Positions 1 through 6,618 are shown, numbered from the stretch's first letter. The stretch is 12,624 nucleotides of DNA from an uncultured Clostridia bacterium (GCA_937906945.1 CALCUE010000037.1:1-12624); one strand, 5' to 3'. Made by a program: numbers and translations. Notes: generated from the sequence alone by a model not told the origin.

Positions 1-465
1 TCCACCGATGATCGGAAGCATTCCGCCTACAGAAATAGTCGGGTTTTCCCCTGCGGCAAGCATGATATGCGCAACCATGGAAGTAACTGTTGTTTTGCCG
101 TGAGTTCCGGAGATTGCAATCGAATGCTTATAGTTGCTCATGATCTGACCCAGCAGCTCTGCACGTGTGAGCATGGGCACGCCTGCATCGGCGAATGCCG
201 CAAATTCCGGATTATCAGGATGAATGGCTGCAGTATAAACAACCACATCAACTCCCGGAAATTTTTCAACGTTTGCGGCTGTCTGAGTGTACTCAATGCG
301 TGCACCCTCAGACTCGAGCTTCGTGGTAAGCTCCTTCTGACCGCGGTCAGAACCTGTGACAGTAAAACCCTCCTTGAGCAGGACCTCTGCAAGTCCGCTC
401 ATACTTATTCCGCCTATGCCCAGCATGTGGACGTGGCACGGTTTTTCAAAGTCGATTTTATACAT
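1..465 (-). CDS. murC: UDP-N-acetylmuramate--L-alanine ligase MurC, N-terminal 155 residues (cut by window edge)
   Basis: MurC adds L-alanine to UDP-MurNAc in the cytoplasm, the first peptide step of peptidoglycan synthesis. Only the first 155 of about 450 residues are present; the frame runs open off the left edge. Visible motifs: the N-terminal Rossmann UDP-binding stretch HVHMLGIGGISMSGLAEVLL (residues 11-30), followed by a GSD, and the Mur-ligase ATP P-loop GTHGKTT (residues 120-126), followed by a VGG near residue 147. The ATG at 465 overlaps the stop of the upstream nucleotidyltransferase by 8 bases (ATGTATAA), so translation is probably coupled; the nearest Shine-Dalgarno-like GGAG lies rather far upstream. 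Composition is odd: about 50% GC by hand count against about 58% in the neighbouring gene, with alanine often GCA and glycine GGA, and isoleucine ATA tolerated. The family call is secure; whether this segment has the same ancestry as its neighbours is uncertain. Confidence 0.96.
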   Translation of the reverse strand, partial: MYKIDFEKPCHVHMLGIGGISMSGLAEVLLKEGFTVTGSDRGQKELTTKLESEGARIEYTQTAANVEKFPGVDVVVYTAAIHPDNPEFAAFADAGVPMLTRAELLGQIMSNYKHSIAISGTHGKTTVTSMVAHIMLAAGENPTISVGGMLPIIGG

Positions 466-1354
466 AAAGATTCTTTGGATACACTCCGCTTTCTATTAAT
501 TTTCTGATACTGCCCACAACATACTCTTTGTCCTCGTGATAGGTCACGCCGAACCATTTGTCCGGGCACTCCTCCACCTTGACCGTGACGATCCCCCGCT
601 CCAGAAGGCTTCCGACCACCTTCGGCAGGTAGCACTCGGCTTTCAGCGGATTTTCCGGCAGTTCCTCCGCCATGAATTTTTCCATGGCCTCGTCCAGATA
701 GTCAAAAATATCCGTCGTAAAGCCCCAGAAGTTCATGGAGACCGGTGTTCCGGCGGGAATGTCCGTCCAGGTCTCGCCGTCGTCCTCGGTAAAAGCGGCG
801 CTGTCGCCCCGCTTTTCAATGTGGGTGCGCTCGTTGATCTCCACCAGATAGCCGTCCTTCGTCCGGCAGACGCCACGGGCGACGTGGCCTTTGTCTGTGA
901 CGGTGTTTTCAATGCGGTAACCCATCATGGCGTAGGCGTTTTTCCCGTCCATCTGATCCAAAAGGGATTTAATAAGCCCGAAGCAGTGACAGCCGTAATA
1001 GTCGTCGGCGTTGATGACGGCAAAGGGTCCGTCCACGTGACCACGGCAGAGAGCGATGGCCTCCGCGGTGCCAAGAGGCTTTTTGCGGCCCAGTTCGGCG
1101 TGTTCCGGATGGATCTCCTGAAAAACGTAATCCACGTCCATAAAATTCGCCACTTTGTCGCCGATCACTTCCCGAAAATCCGCTTCCATGCTCTTCCGGA
1201 TGATGAAAACGACCTTGGAAAAGCCCGCTTTGTGGGCGTCATAGATCGAAAAATCCATAATTTTTTCTCCGCAGGGACCTACCGGTGTCACCTGCTTGGC
1301 GCCGCCGTACCGATTCCCGATCCCGGCCGCCAGAACAACCAATGTTGCGTTCAT
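458..1354 (-). CDS. Sugar-phosphate-type nucleotidyltransferase (NTP_transferase family)
   Basis: Predicted cytoplasmic enzyme transferring a nucleotide from an NTP to a sugar-1-phosphate or similar phosphate. The 298-residue protein opens with the family signature LAAGIGNRYGGAKQ (residues 8-21; the usual form is G-x-G-S/T-R-F/Y-GG-x-K), then GPCGE near 26-30, RKKPLGTAEA (90-99) in the base/sugar region, and the metal-binding INADDYYG (114-121). The length is normal for this full-length clostridial group and the C-terminus looks intact. The ATG lies 2 bases after the stop of the carbamoyltransferase homologue, with AGAAGG ahead of it, so the two genes are co-transcribed and tightly coupled; the 3' end overlaps murC. 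The substrate cannot be read from the sequence. Placement before murC makes a cell-wall sugar (compare MurU, MurNAc-1-phosphate uridylyltransferase) a reasonable guess only. The last 15-18 codons use AGA, TTA, ATA, GGA and CCA, unlike the rest of the gene. Confidence 0.9.
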   Translation of the reverse strand: MNATLVVLAAGIGNRYGGAKQVTPVGPCGEKIMDFSIYDAHKAGFSKVVFIIRKSMEADFREVIGDKVANFMDVDYVFQEIHPEHAELGRKKPLGTAEAIALCRGHVDGPFAVINADDYYGCHCFGLIKSLLDQMDGKNAYAMMGYRIENTVTDKGHVARGVCRTKDGYLVEINERTHIEKRGDSAAFTEDDGETWTDIPAGTPVSMNFWGFTTDIFDYLDEAMEKFMAEELPENPLKAECYLPKVVGSLLERGIVTVKVEECPDKWFGVTYHEDKEYVVGSIRKLIESGVYPKNLYV

Positions 1355-1356
1355 TG

Positions 1357-2508
1357 TTATGCCTTCTTTCCAAAACAGCGCTTAGCGCCCTCTTTTTCCA
1401 TTCTCGTGAAGGCCTCTTCGGGGTCCTCACAGCAAGAGAGCAAAATCAGCGCCGCCACAATATAGGGACGAAACTCCGCCGCGCCGAAAAGGTCACGGGC
1501 ATGAGCGTGGTAAACTTGCGCGGTCATTTCCCCACGGACGCAGGAAAGATCGGTGACGTCTGCCGGGAGCGGATGGAAAAGCACCGCTTTTCCGTCCTTC
1601 GTCAGCTCCTCTTTGCTTTCGGTATATTCCCAGTCAACCAGACCGGCGTTCTTTTCCTTGAGTTCCATCTCCAGAATTTCGATCGCCGTGTCCGAAGTTC
1701 CGGCATAGATCTCCGTTTTGCTCTCAAGGAACGAATAGGGCGCCCAGTTGACGGGACAGACGATATCGGCGCCGGTCAAGGCTTCCTCCATCGTCGTGAC
1801 CTTCGTAAAACTTCCGCCGGACTTTTCGCAGGCTTCGGCGGTTTTTTCTTCCGTTCCGGGCAAAAGGTCATAGCCTTCCGGCGACGCCAGCGTGATGGCG
1901 AACCCGAACCGGCTGAAAAGGGAAAGGATCCCCTGCGGAACGGAAAGAGGACGGGTGCCGTCGGGGGAATAGGCCCAACAAAGAGCCAGCTTTTTGCCCT
2001 TCAGGTTTTCCGTGCCGCCGAAGTTTTCGGCGGCGGCTTCCAAAAGCGCCAGCGTCTCCACCGGGCTGTCCTCGTCGCTTTCCAGGTTCAAAACGAAAGG
2101 CCGACCAAAAACCGCGCCGCCTTCGGCGTTTCGCTCGTAAGCGTTGGCCATCCGCCGCATATAGCGGGCGCTTTTTTCGATATATTCGCTGTCCCGGATG
2201 CCGACGACGTCGGAAAAGAACGACGTCATGGCCGCTTCCTCCTCGATGGCGCTGTTCTGCGCCCGTCCGGGTACTTCCCGAAGGGTCAGTCCCAAAAGGT
2301 CACAGCCGGCGGCAAAGGCAAAATCCATACCGGTGTCCCGGTTGTTGTTCACCATCGAAACGGCAAGACCCGAATCAAAGACCTTCGGGGAAACGTTCTG
2401 TTCCCGAAGCGCCCGAAGACGTTTTGCCGTTTGAAGCACCGTTTCCAGTTCCTCTTTTTCAAAATCCGCTGTCCGCAGAACGTTTTTTCCGCAAAGACTG
2501 TTTCCCAT
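1357..2508 (-). CDS. YgeW-like knotted carbamoyltransferase homologue with degenerate carbamoyl-phosphate site
   Basis: The 383-residue protein is clearly homologous to the YgeW branch of aspartate/ornithine carbamoyltransferases: LKGKKLALCWAYSP (169-182), PLSVPQGILSLFSRFG (187-202), LASPEGYDLLP (207-217), a GADIVCPVNWAPY segment (246-258) and HPLPAD (312-317) follow that family closely. The carbamoyl-phosphate motifs are gone: the S-T-R-T-R loop is replaced by NNNRDTG (54-60), the later HPxQ by SPVE (148-151), and the HGETV segment by an S-A-I-E stretch. It is therefore probably not a normal transcarbamylase; it may bind another ligand or act as a regulator. The start at 2508 is chosen because GGAGG at 2519-2523 sits 10 bases upstream and because the longer TTG alternative at 2553 lies inside the promoter, before the expected transcription start. 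First gene of an operon with the nucleotidyltransferase and murC. The homology is strong; the function is unknown. Confidence 0.88.
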   Translation of the reverse strand: MGNSLCGKNVLRTADFEKEELETVLQTAKRLRALREQNVSPKVFDSGLAVSMVNNNRDTGMDFAFAAGCDLLGLTLREVPGRAQNSAIEEEAAMTSFFSDVVGIRDSEYIEKSARYMRRMANAYERNAEGGAVFGRPFVLNLESDEDSPVETLALLEAAAENFGGTENLKGKKLALCWAYSPDGTRPLSVPQGILSLFSRFGFAITLASPEGYDLLPGTEEKTAEACEKSGGSFTKVTTMEEALTGADIVCPVNWAPYSFLESKTEIYAGTSDTAIEILEMELKEKNAGLVDWEYTESKEELTKDGKAVLFHPLPADVTDLSCVRGEMTAQVYHAHARDLFGAAEFRPYIVAALILLSCCEDPEEAFTRMEKEGAKRCFGKKA

Positions 2509-2518
2509 TTCGGCGGTC

Positions 2519-2523
2519 CCTCC
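2519..2523 (-). promoter_or_regulatory. Ribosome binding site that fixes the start of the carbamoyltransferase homologue
   Basis: AAAAGGAGGG is read on the minus strand, with its GGAGG core 10 bases before the ATG at 2508. It supports that ATG over the upstream TTG at 2553, which overlaps the promoter region. Confidence 0.75.
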
Positions 2524-2543
2524 TTTTCTTTCTCTAAAAATAT

Positions 2544-2572
2544 AGTGTAACAAAATCCCCCGCTCTTGTCAA
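2544..2572 (-). promoter_or_regulatory. Sigma-70-type promoter for the carbamoyltransferase homologue-murC operon
   Basis: On the minus strand TTGACA (2572-2567) is followed by exactly 17 bases and TACACT (2549-2544). Transcription would begin near 2537, about 30 bases upstream of the ATG at 2508, leaving room for the GGAGG site at 2519-2523. The -35 matches the consensus perfectly and the -10 keeps the key T, A and final T. Confidence 0.75.
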
Positions 2573-2653
2573 CGCGCCACGGTGATTTTTCCGGTTTTTT
2601 CGGCCTTTCTTTGTATAATATTGACAAAATTCCTTATTAATACAAATTAACTC

Positions 2654-2683
2654 TTGACAACTTTTACTGCCGTCCGTTAAAAT
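2654..2683 (+). promoter_or_regulatory. Sigma-70-type promoter for the DUF1538/PII operon
   Basis: TTGACA (2654-2659), an 18-base spacer and TAAAAT (2678-2683) form a good vegetative promoter pointing at the membrane-protein gene. Transcription would begin near 2690, giving a leader of about 77 bases. A second TTGACA at 2621-2626 has no convincing -10 at normal spacing. A TATAAT at 2614-2619 has no -35. The minus-strand promoter lies about 80 bases away, so the region is divergently transcribed. Confidence 0.7.
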
Positions 2684-2690
2684 AAGTACA

Positions 2691-2738
2691 GAAGGTTTTA
2701 TAAAAATTTTTTCGCAGAGAAGGTTTTAGTGAAATTTT
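2691..2738 (+). repeat. Two 20-base imperfect direct repeats in the leader of the DUF1538 gene
   Basis: The blocks at 2691-2710 and 2719-2738 both begin GAAGGTTTTA and end AAATTTT. By eye they match at 17 of 20 bases and repeat every 28 bases. They start right at the expected transcription start, so they could bind a regulator or be a chance duplication. The second copy also supplies the AAGG that precedes the possible 13-codon leader frame at 2729. Confidence 0.45.
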
Positions 2739-2770
2739 CAATCCAAACGAAGGGTGGACCTCCGCTTTGA
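2729..2770 (+). other. Possible 13-residue leader peptide overlapping the DUF1538 start
   Basis: A GTG at 2729 opens a 13-codon frame (MKFSIQTKGGPPL) whose TGA at 2768-2770 overlaps the TTG start at 2767-2769. GAGAAGG lies 5 bases ahead of it. The arrangement would allow stop-restart coupling to a gene with a weak start codon. Nothing else shows that it is translated, and no run of a regulatory amino acid is present. Confidence 0.25.
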
Positions 2771-4356
2771 AAAAGGAAATTTTCGTCAAACTGAAAGAGA
2801 CTTCCGTAGCCGTGCTTCCGATAGCCGGCATTCTTTTGTTGCTTCATTTTACCATTGCGCCTATGCCCAGCGGCATTCTGGCGCTTTTTTTGTCGGGAAC
2901 GGTGCTGCTCATCCTCGGCATGACCCTCTTCCAGCTCGGTTCCGACCTCGGCATGACGCCCATGGGCAACCAGATCGGCAGCAAGCTCGTCGAAAAACGA
3001 AGCCTCACTCTTTTTATCTTCACCGCTTTTCTGCTCGGTTTTCTGGTCACGGTGGCGGAACCGGACCTTCAGGTGCTCTCGAAGCAGATGCCCGATCTTA
3101 CCTTCTTCACCCTTTTCGGCCTTGATTTTTCCGTCGGGACCGTGCTCATCTATGCCGTCGCCCTCGGCGTCGGTCTTTTTCTGATGGCCGCCGTTCTGCG
3201 GATCGTCTTCGGCTGGAACCTTTCCCGGATCTTCTTTTTCCTCTATCTCGCCGTCTTCGGGATCGCGATTTTCACCCAGAAGGAATATCTGGCCGTCGCC
3301 TTCGATTCCGGCGGCGTCACCACCGGCCCCATCACCGTACCGTTCATTCTGGCTCTCGGCGTCGGTATCGCCTCCGTCAGCGGCGGTGAAAAATCCCAGG
3401 ACGACTCCTTCGGTCTTGTGGCCCTCTGTTCCGTCGGTCCGATCCTCACCGTCCTTGTCATGGGCATGTTCATCCAAGGCGACGCCGTTTATGAGGCCAC
3501 CGTCATTCCCGAGGCCGCCGGTCTTGCCGCCATTTTCCGGCTCTATTTAAGCGCCCTGCCAACCTTCGCCAAAGAGGTCCTTCTGGCCCTTTTGCCGATT
3601 TTAGCGGTCTATTTCCTGTTCCAGATCCTCTTCTTGAAGCTCCCGAAAAAGACCGTCACAAAAACGCTGGTCGGCGTTCTTTATACCTATATCGGCCTTG
3701 TCATTTTCCTCACCGCCGCCAACGTGGGCTTTTTGCCTGCCGGAAGCTTTATGGGCGGCGCTTTGGCTTCCCTTAAAACCAACGTTCTCATTATCCCCAT
3801 CGGCATGGTCGTCGGCTATTTCATCGTCGCCGCCGAACCGGCGGTCCACGTTCTCACCGAGCAGGTCGAGGACGTCACCGGCGGCGCCATTTCCCGGAAA
3901 GCCATCATGGGCGCTTTGATGATCGGCATGAGCGTCTCCGTCGGTTTGGCGATGATGCGGGTGCTCACCGGTCTTTCCATCTGGTATCTTTTGATCCCCG
4001 GCTACGCCGTGGCTCTCGGTCTTACGTTTTTCGTCCCGAAGATCTTCACCGCCATCGCCTTTGACTCCGGCGGCGTCGCTTCCGGCCCGATGACCGCGAC
4101 CTTCCTTCTTCCCTTTGCCATGGGCGCCTGTCAGGCCGTCGGCGGCAACGTTCTGATGGACGGTTTCGGCGTGGTCGCCATGGTCGCCATGACGCCTCTT
4201 GTCACCATCCAGATCCTCGGCGCGGTCTATGCCGTCAAGGAAAAGAAACTCAGCGCCCGGGTCGAAACCGTGGCCGAAGCGCTTATCGAAGAGGACTTCG
4301 AGGAAATTGTTTTTGAATTTACTGACGACGACGAGATCATCGAGTTTGATTTCTGA
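2767..4356 (+). CDS. Double DUF1538 polytopic membrane protein
   Basis: This 529-residue, highly hydrophobic protein consists of two homologous halves of about 255 residues. Matching pairs in the same order are VAEPDLQVL (96-104) with AAEPAVHVL (355-363), FDSGGVTTGP (179-188) with FDSGGVASGP (432-441), and SFGLVALCSVGP (214-225) with GFGVVAMVAMTP (466-477). These are the hallmarks of DUF1538, a family without a settled function. Paired halves with conserved membrane-embedded Glu and Asp residues suggest a secondary transporter or channel, probably for a cation or small metabolite (inference). The last 30 residues are strikingly acidic and follow the final membrane segment, so they could be a docking tail. 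The TTG start is used because it gives the expected KETSVAVLPIAG beginning, has GGGTGG upstream, and the next ATG would remove the first helix. Two PII-type genes follow in the same operon, suggesting PII-controlled transport like AmtB-GlnK. Confidence 0.88.
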   Translation: MKKEIFVKLKETSVAVLPIAGILLLLHFTIAPMPSGILALFLSGTVLLILGMTLFQLGSDLGMTPMGNQIGSKLVEKRSLTLFIFTAFLLGFLVTVAEPDLQVLSKQMPDLTFFTLFGLDFSVGTVLIYAVALGVGLFLMAAVLRIVFGWNLSRIFFFLYLAVFGIAIFTQKEYLAVAFDSGGVTTGPITVPFILALGVGIASVSGGEKSQDDSFGLVALCSVGPILTVLVMGMFIQGDAVYEATVIPEAAGLAAIFRLYLSALPTFAKEVLLALLPILAVYFLFQILFLKLPKKTVTKTLVGVLYTYIGLVIFLTAANVGFLPAGSFMGGALASLKTNVLIIPIGMVVGYFIVAAEPAVHVLTEQVEDVTGGAISRKAIMGALMIGMSVSVGLAMMRVLTGLSIWYLLIPGYAVALGLTFFVPKIFTAIAFDSGGVASGPMTATFLLPFAMGACQAVGGNVLMDGFGVVAMVAMTPLVTIQILGAVYAVKEKKLSARVETVAEALIEEDFEEIVFEFTDDDEIIEFDF

Positions 4357-4382
4357 CCGTTTCGTCCGATAGGAGGCGTTCC

Positions 4383-4760
4383 ATGAACCCCAATACCCCG
4401 ATTTATGAAAAAATGGACCTGGTCTTCATCATCGTTCCCCACGGTCTTTCGGAAACCGTCACGGCGCTGACGCAGGAAAACGGCGTTCCGGTCAACCTTG
4501 TCTGTCCCGGACGAGGCACCGCCACCTCCGGGATCCTCGAGATGTTCGGTCTCGGCGCCACCGATAAGGACGTGGTTTTAAGCTTCGTCCGTTCCGCCCA
4601 TGTGGCGGAACTTATAAAAATTCTGTCCCAAAAACTGGATTTTGACAAACCGGGAAACGGCGTCGCCTTTTCCGTTCCGTTCCAAAGCATCGCCGGTTCC
4701 CGTGCCCTGCACTATTTCACCACTTCGTCGTCCGAGGAGGAAATGTCCCATGGAAACTAA
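4383..4760 (+). CDS. PII-superfamily signalling protein, first of a pair
   Basis: This 125-residue protein has the ferredoxin-like PII pattern: strand MDLVFIIVPHG (11-21), a helix, strand PVNLVCPGRG (36-45), a short loop with FGLG (55-58), strand DKDVVLSFV (61-69), helix, and a closing PGNGVAFSVPFQSIAG (90-105). PII proteins are trimeric sensors of ATP, ADP and 2-oxoglutarate that bind target proteins through the T-loop. Here the T-loop region (about 45-60) is shorter than in GlnB/GlnK and has no modifiable tyrosine. The B-loop lacks the TGKxGDGK pattern, so nucleotide binding may differ. AGGAGG sits 6 bases ahead of the ATG. The gene starts 26 bases after the DUF1538 gene and overlaps the second PII gene by 11 bases, so the three are one transcription unit. 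Its likely partner is the DUF1538 protein (inferred from linkage). The C-terminal tail (113-125) is Ser/Glu-rich. Confidence 0.85.
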   Translation: MNPNTPIYEKMDLVFIIVPHGLSETVTALTQENGVPVNLVCPGRGTATSGILEMFGLGATDKDVVLSFVRSAHVAELIKILSQKLDFDKPGNGVAFSVPFQSIAGSRALHYFTTSSSEEEMSHGN

Positions 4761-5100
4761 TTCTGTGAATTGCTCATTGATCGTCACGATCGTCAACCGC
4801 GGTTTTTCCGACGACGTCATGGACGCCGCGAGAGAAGCCGGTGCCCGCGGCGGTACCATTATGTACGCCCACGGCGCCGGTCAGAAGGAGACCTCCACCT
4901 TTTTCGGCATTTCCATCCACCCGGAAAAAGAGATGGTGCTCGTTCTGGCCGACGAAAACCAGCGTCCCGGCATTATGAAAGCCATTGTCCACAAGGTCGG
5001 CCTCAACAGCGAAGGCGCCGGCATCGTCTTCACCCTTCCGGTGACCAACGTCGCCGGTATCGCCCATTTCAACAAACCCTTCGAAAGCGAAGACGAATAA
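4750..5100 (+). CDS. PII-superfamily signalling protein, second of a pair
   Basis: This 116-residue PII-like protein has the following pattern: strand SLIVTIVNRG (9-18), helix FSDDVMDAAREAGARGG (19-35), strand TIMYAHGAG (36-44), a short loop with TSTFFGISIHPEKE (48-61), strand MVLVLAD (62-68), helix, and GAGIVFTLPVTNVAGIAHF (89-107). The loop lacks the uridylylated tyrosine of GlnB, and the B-loop position reads GLNSEGAG rather than TGKxGDGK. The ATG at 4750 is preferred because GAGGAGG ends 9 bases upstream and the protein then starts just before the first strand; longer in-frame starts would add an improbable Arg/Pro-rich extension inside the previous gene. It differs considerably from the first PII protein, so this is not a recent duplication; a mixed trimer or two separate sensors are both possible. 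It ends next to a strong terminator. Confidence 0.87.
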   Translation: METNSVNCSLIVTIVNRGFSDDVMDAAREAGARGGTIMYAHGAGQKETSTFFGISIHPEKEMVLVLADENQRPGIMKAIVHKVGLNSEGAGIVFTLPVTNVAGIAHFNKPFESEDE

Positions 5101-5139
5101 AAAAAGGAAGCCCGCTCACCGAGCGGGCTTCCTTTTTTT
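5101..5139. terminator. Bidirectional intrinsic terminator between the PII operon and pncB
   Basis: A perfect 12-bp stem GGAAGCCCGCTC / GAGCGGGCTTCC (5106-5117 with 5121-5132) closes a 3-base loop and is flanked by A5 on the left and T7 on the right. It therefore terminates the plus-strand PII operon, ending at 5100, and the minus-strand gene ending at 5138. Confidence 0.95.
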
Positions 5140-6586
5140 ATTTCATATTTTTGTTCAGAAGGTCGTTGCGGATGTCCCAAAGCTTCTGGGAAAGGTCCAC
5201 GTAATAGCGGTGCGGGTTCTCGAACCGTTTGACCTCGTTCCAAAGGGTCTTGATCTGGTCGAAGCAATACTGCTTGATCTCTTTAAGGCTCGGGCTTTCA
5301 TAGACGCATTCGCCCTTTTCAAAAATCGGCACCAACATCTTTTTGGCGACGACGTCGGTCAGTTCCTTCCGTTTCCAGGTGCTCTCCGGGTCGAAGATCT
5401 CGAAAGGCTTCGAGGTATCGGGCGCCGGTTCGTCAAAGCAGCAGATATAGTCCGCCATGGCCTTGCCGTTCTCCTTGGAATAGAACCGATAGAAGGTCTT
5501 GAAGTCCGGAATGGTGATCTTGCCGACGCTTTCGGAAATTTTGATGACCGGCGTCAGTTTGCCGTTCCGTTCCACGGCGGCGAGCTTATAGACACAGCCG
5601 AAGACCGGGTCGCTTTTCGCCGTAATGAGGTTTTCGCCGACACCGAAGGAGTTGATGCAGGCGCCCTGCTGAATGAGGTCCCGGATGAGGTATTCGTCCA
5701 GTGAGTTGGAGGCGACGATGCCGCAGTCGGGATACCCGGCGTCATCCAGCATCTTTCTGGCCTTGACGGAAAGATAGGCGATGTCGCCGCTGTCGATGCG
5801 AATGCCCTTCGGGCGGAAGCCACGGGGTTTAAGTACCTCGTCAAAAACCTTGATGGCGTTGGGCACGCCGGATTTGAGAACGTTATAGGTATCGACCAGA
5901 AGGGTGCAGTTGTCGGGATAAATTTCGGCGTAGGCCTTGAAGGCCTCGTATTCGGAACCCATGAGCTGGACCCAGCTGTGCGCCATGGTACCGACCGCCG
6001 GAACACCGTAATCCCGGTCGGTGATGGCGCAGGCAGTCGCGCCCGCTCCGCCGATATAGGCGGCACGCGCGCCGAGAATGGCGGCGTCGGCGTTCTGTGC
6101 CCGGCGGGAACCGAATTCCATGACGGCCCGGCCGTCAGCGGCACGGACGATCCTGTTGGCTTTGGTGGCGATGAGGCTCTGGTGGTTGGCGATGAGAAGC
6201 GTCACCGTCTCGACCAGCTGCGCCTGCACAGCGGGACCTTTTACGATAATGATCGGCTCTCTCGGAAAAATCGGCGTGCCCTCCGGAATACTCCAGACGT
6301 CACAGCAGAAATGGAAATTCCGGAGATAGTCGAGGAATTTTTCGGAAAAGCACTTTTTCCCGCGGAGATACTCGATGTCCTCGTCGGTAAAATGAAGGTT
6401 TTTCATATAGTCGATCAGCTGTTCCAGACCGGCAAAAATGGCGAAACCGCCGTCGTCGGGAATGGACCGGAAAAAGACGTCAAACACCGCCTCGGTGTCC
6501 TCCATGCCCTTTTCCAGGTATCCGTTCATCATGGTAAGCTCATAAAAGTCCGTGAGCATACTGAGATTTCTTTCATCCCGTTTCAT
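5138..6586 (-). CDS. pncB: Nicotinate phosphoribosyltransferase
   Basis: Cytoplasmic enzyme of the Preiss-Handler NAD salvage route: nicotinate + PRPP (+ ATP) to nicotinate mononucleotide. The 482-residue protein carries NLSMLTDFYELTMMNGYL (7-24), FGSRRAQ (158-164), GTMAHSWVQ (199-207, with the catalytic-site His203), VDTYN (231-235), IRIDSGD (262-268) and FGVGENL (314-320), all typical of clostridial NAPRTase, and the length is normal. The ATG at 6586 is chosen because AAGGAG lies 7 bases upstream, the protein then starts directly at the conserved N-terminus, and the promoter at 6636-6664 puts transcription start near 6629, which excludes longer frames. It is a single-gene transcription unit bounded by terminators on both sides. 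A weak CCGGG/CCCGG hairpin lies at 6603-6618 in the leader. No riboswitch is evident. Confidence 0.95.
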   Translation of the reverse strand: MKRDERNLSMLTDFYELTMMNGYLEKGMEDTEAVFDVFFRSIPDDGGFAIFAGLEQLIDYMKNLHFTDEDIEYLRGKKCFSEKFLDYLRNFHFCCDVWSIPEGTPIFPREPIIIVKGPAVQAQLVETVTLLIANHQSLIATKANRIVRAADGRAVMEFGSRRAQNADAAILGARAAYIGGAGATACAITDRDYGVPAVGTMAHSWVQLMGSEYEAFKAYAEIYPDNCTLLVDTYNVLKSGVPNAIKVFDEVLKPRGFRPKGIRIDSGDIAYLSVKARKMLDDAGYPDCGIVASNSLDEYLIRDLIQQGACINSFGVGENLITAKSDPVFGCVYKLAAVERNGKLTPVIKISESVGKITIPDFKTFYRFYSKENGKAMADYICCFDEPAPDTSKPFEIFDPESTWKRKELTDVVAKKMLVPIFEKGECVYESPSLKEIKQYCFDQIKTLWNEVKRFENPHRYYVDLSQKLWDIRNDLLNKNMK

Positions 6587-6602
6587 TTTCTCACTCCTTA
6601 GT

Positions 6603-6618
6603 CCGGGAAAACACCCGG
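6603..6618 (-). other. Small hairpin in the pncB leader
   Basis: CCGGG and CCCGG (5 bp, 6-base loop) sit between the transcription start and the AAGGAG site of pncB. It is short and has no T-run, so it is not a terminator. It might influence mRNA stability or ribosome access, but may be chance. Confidence 0.3.

Noticed and set aside
2506..2553. A longer carbamoyltransferase homologue starting at TTG 2553
   Set aside because: That codon lies just upstream of the -10 element, before the expected transcription start; the ATG at 2508 has a GGAGG site.
2698..3477. A 259-codon frame opposite the DUF1538 gene
   Set aside because: Its Asp/Glu/Gly/His-rich composition is the reverse reading of membrane-protein codons. 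No family pattern is visible and the plus-strand gene is well supported.
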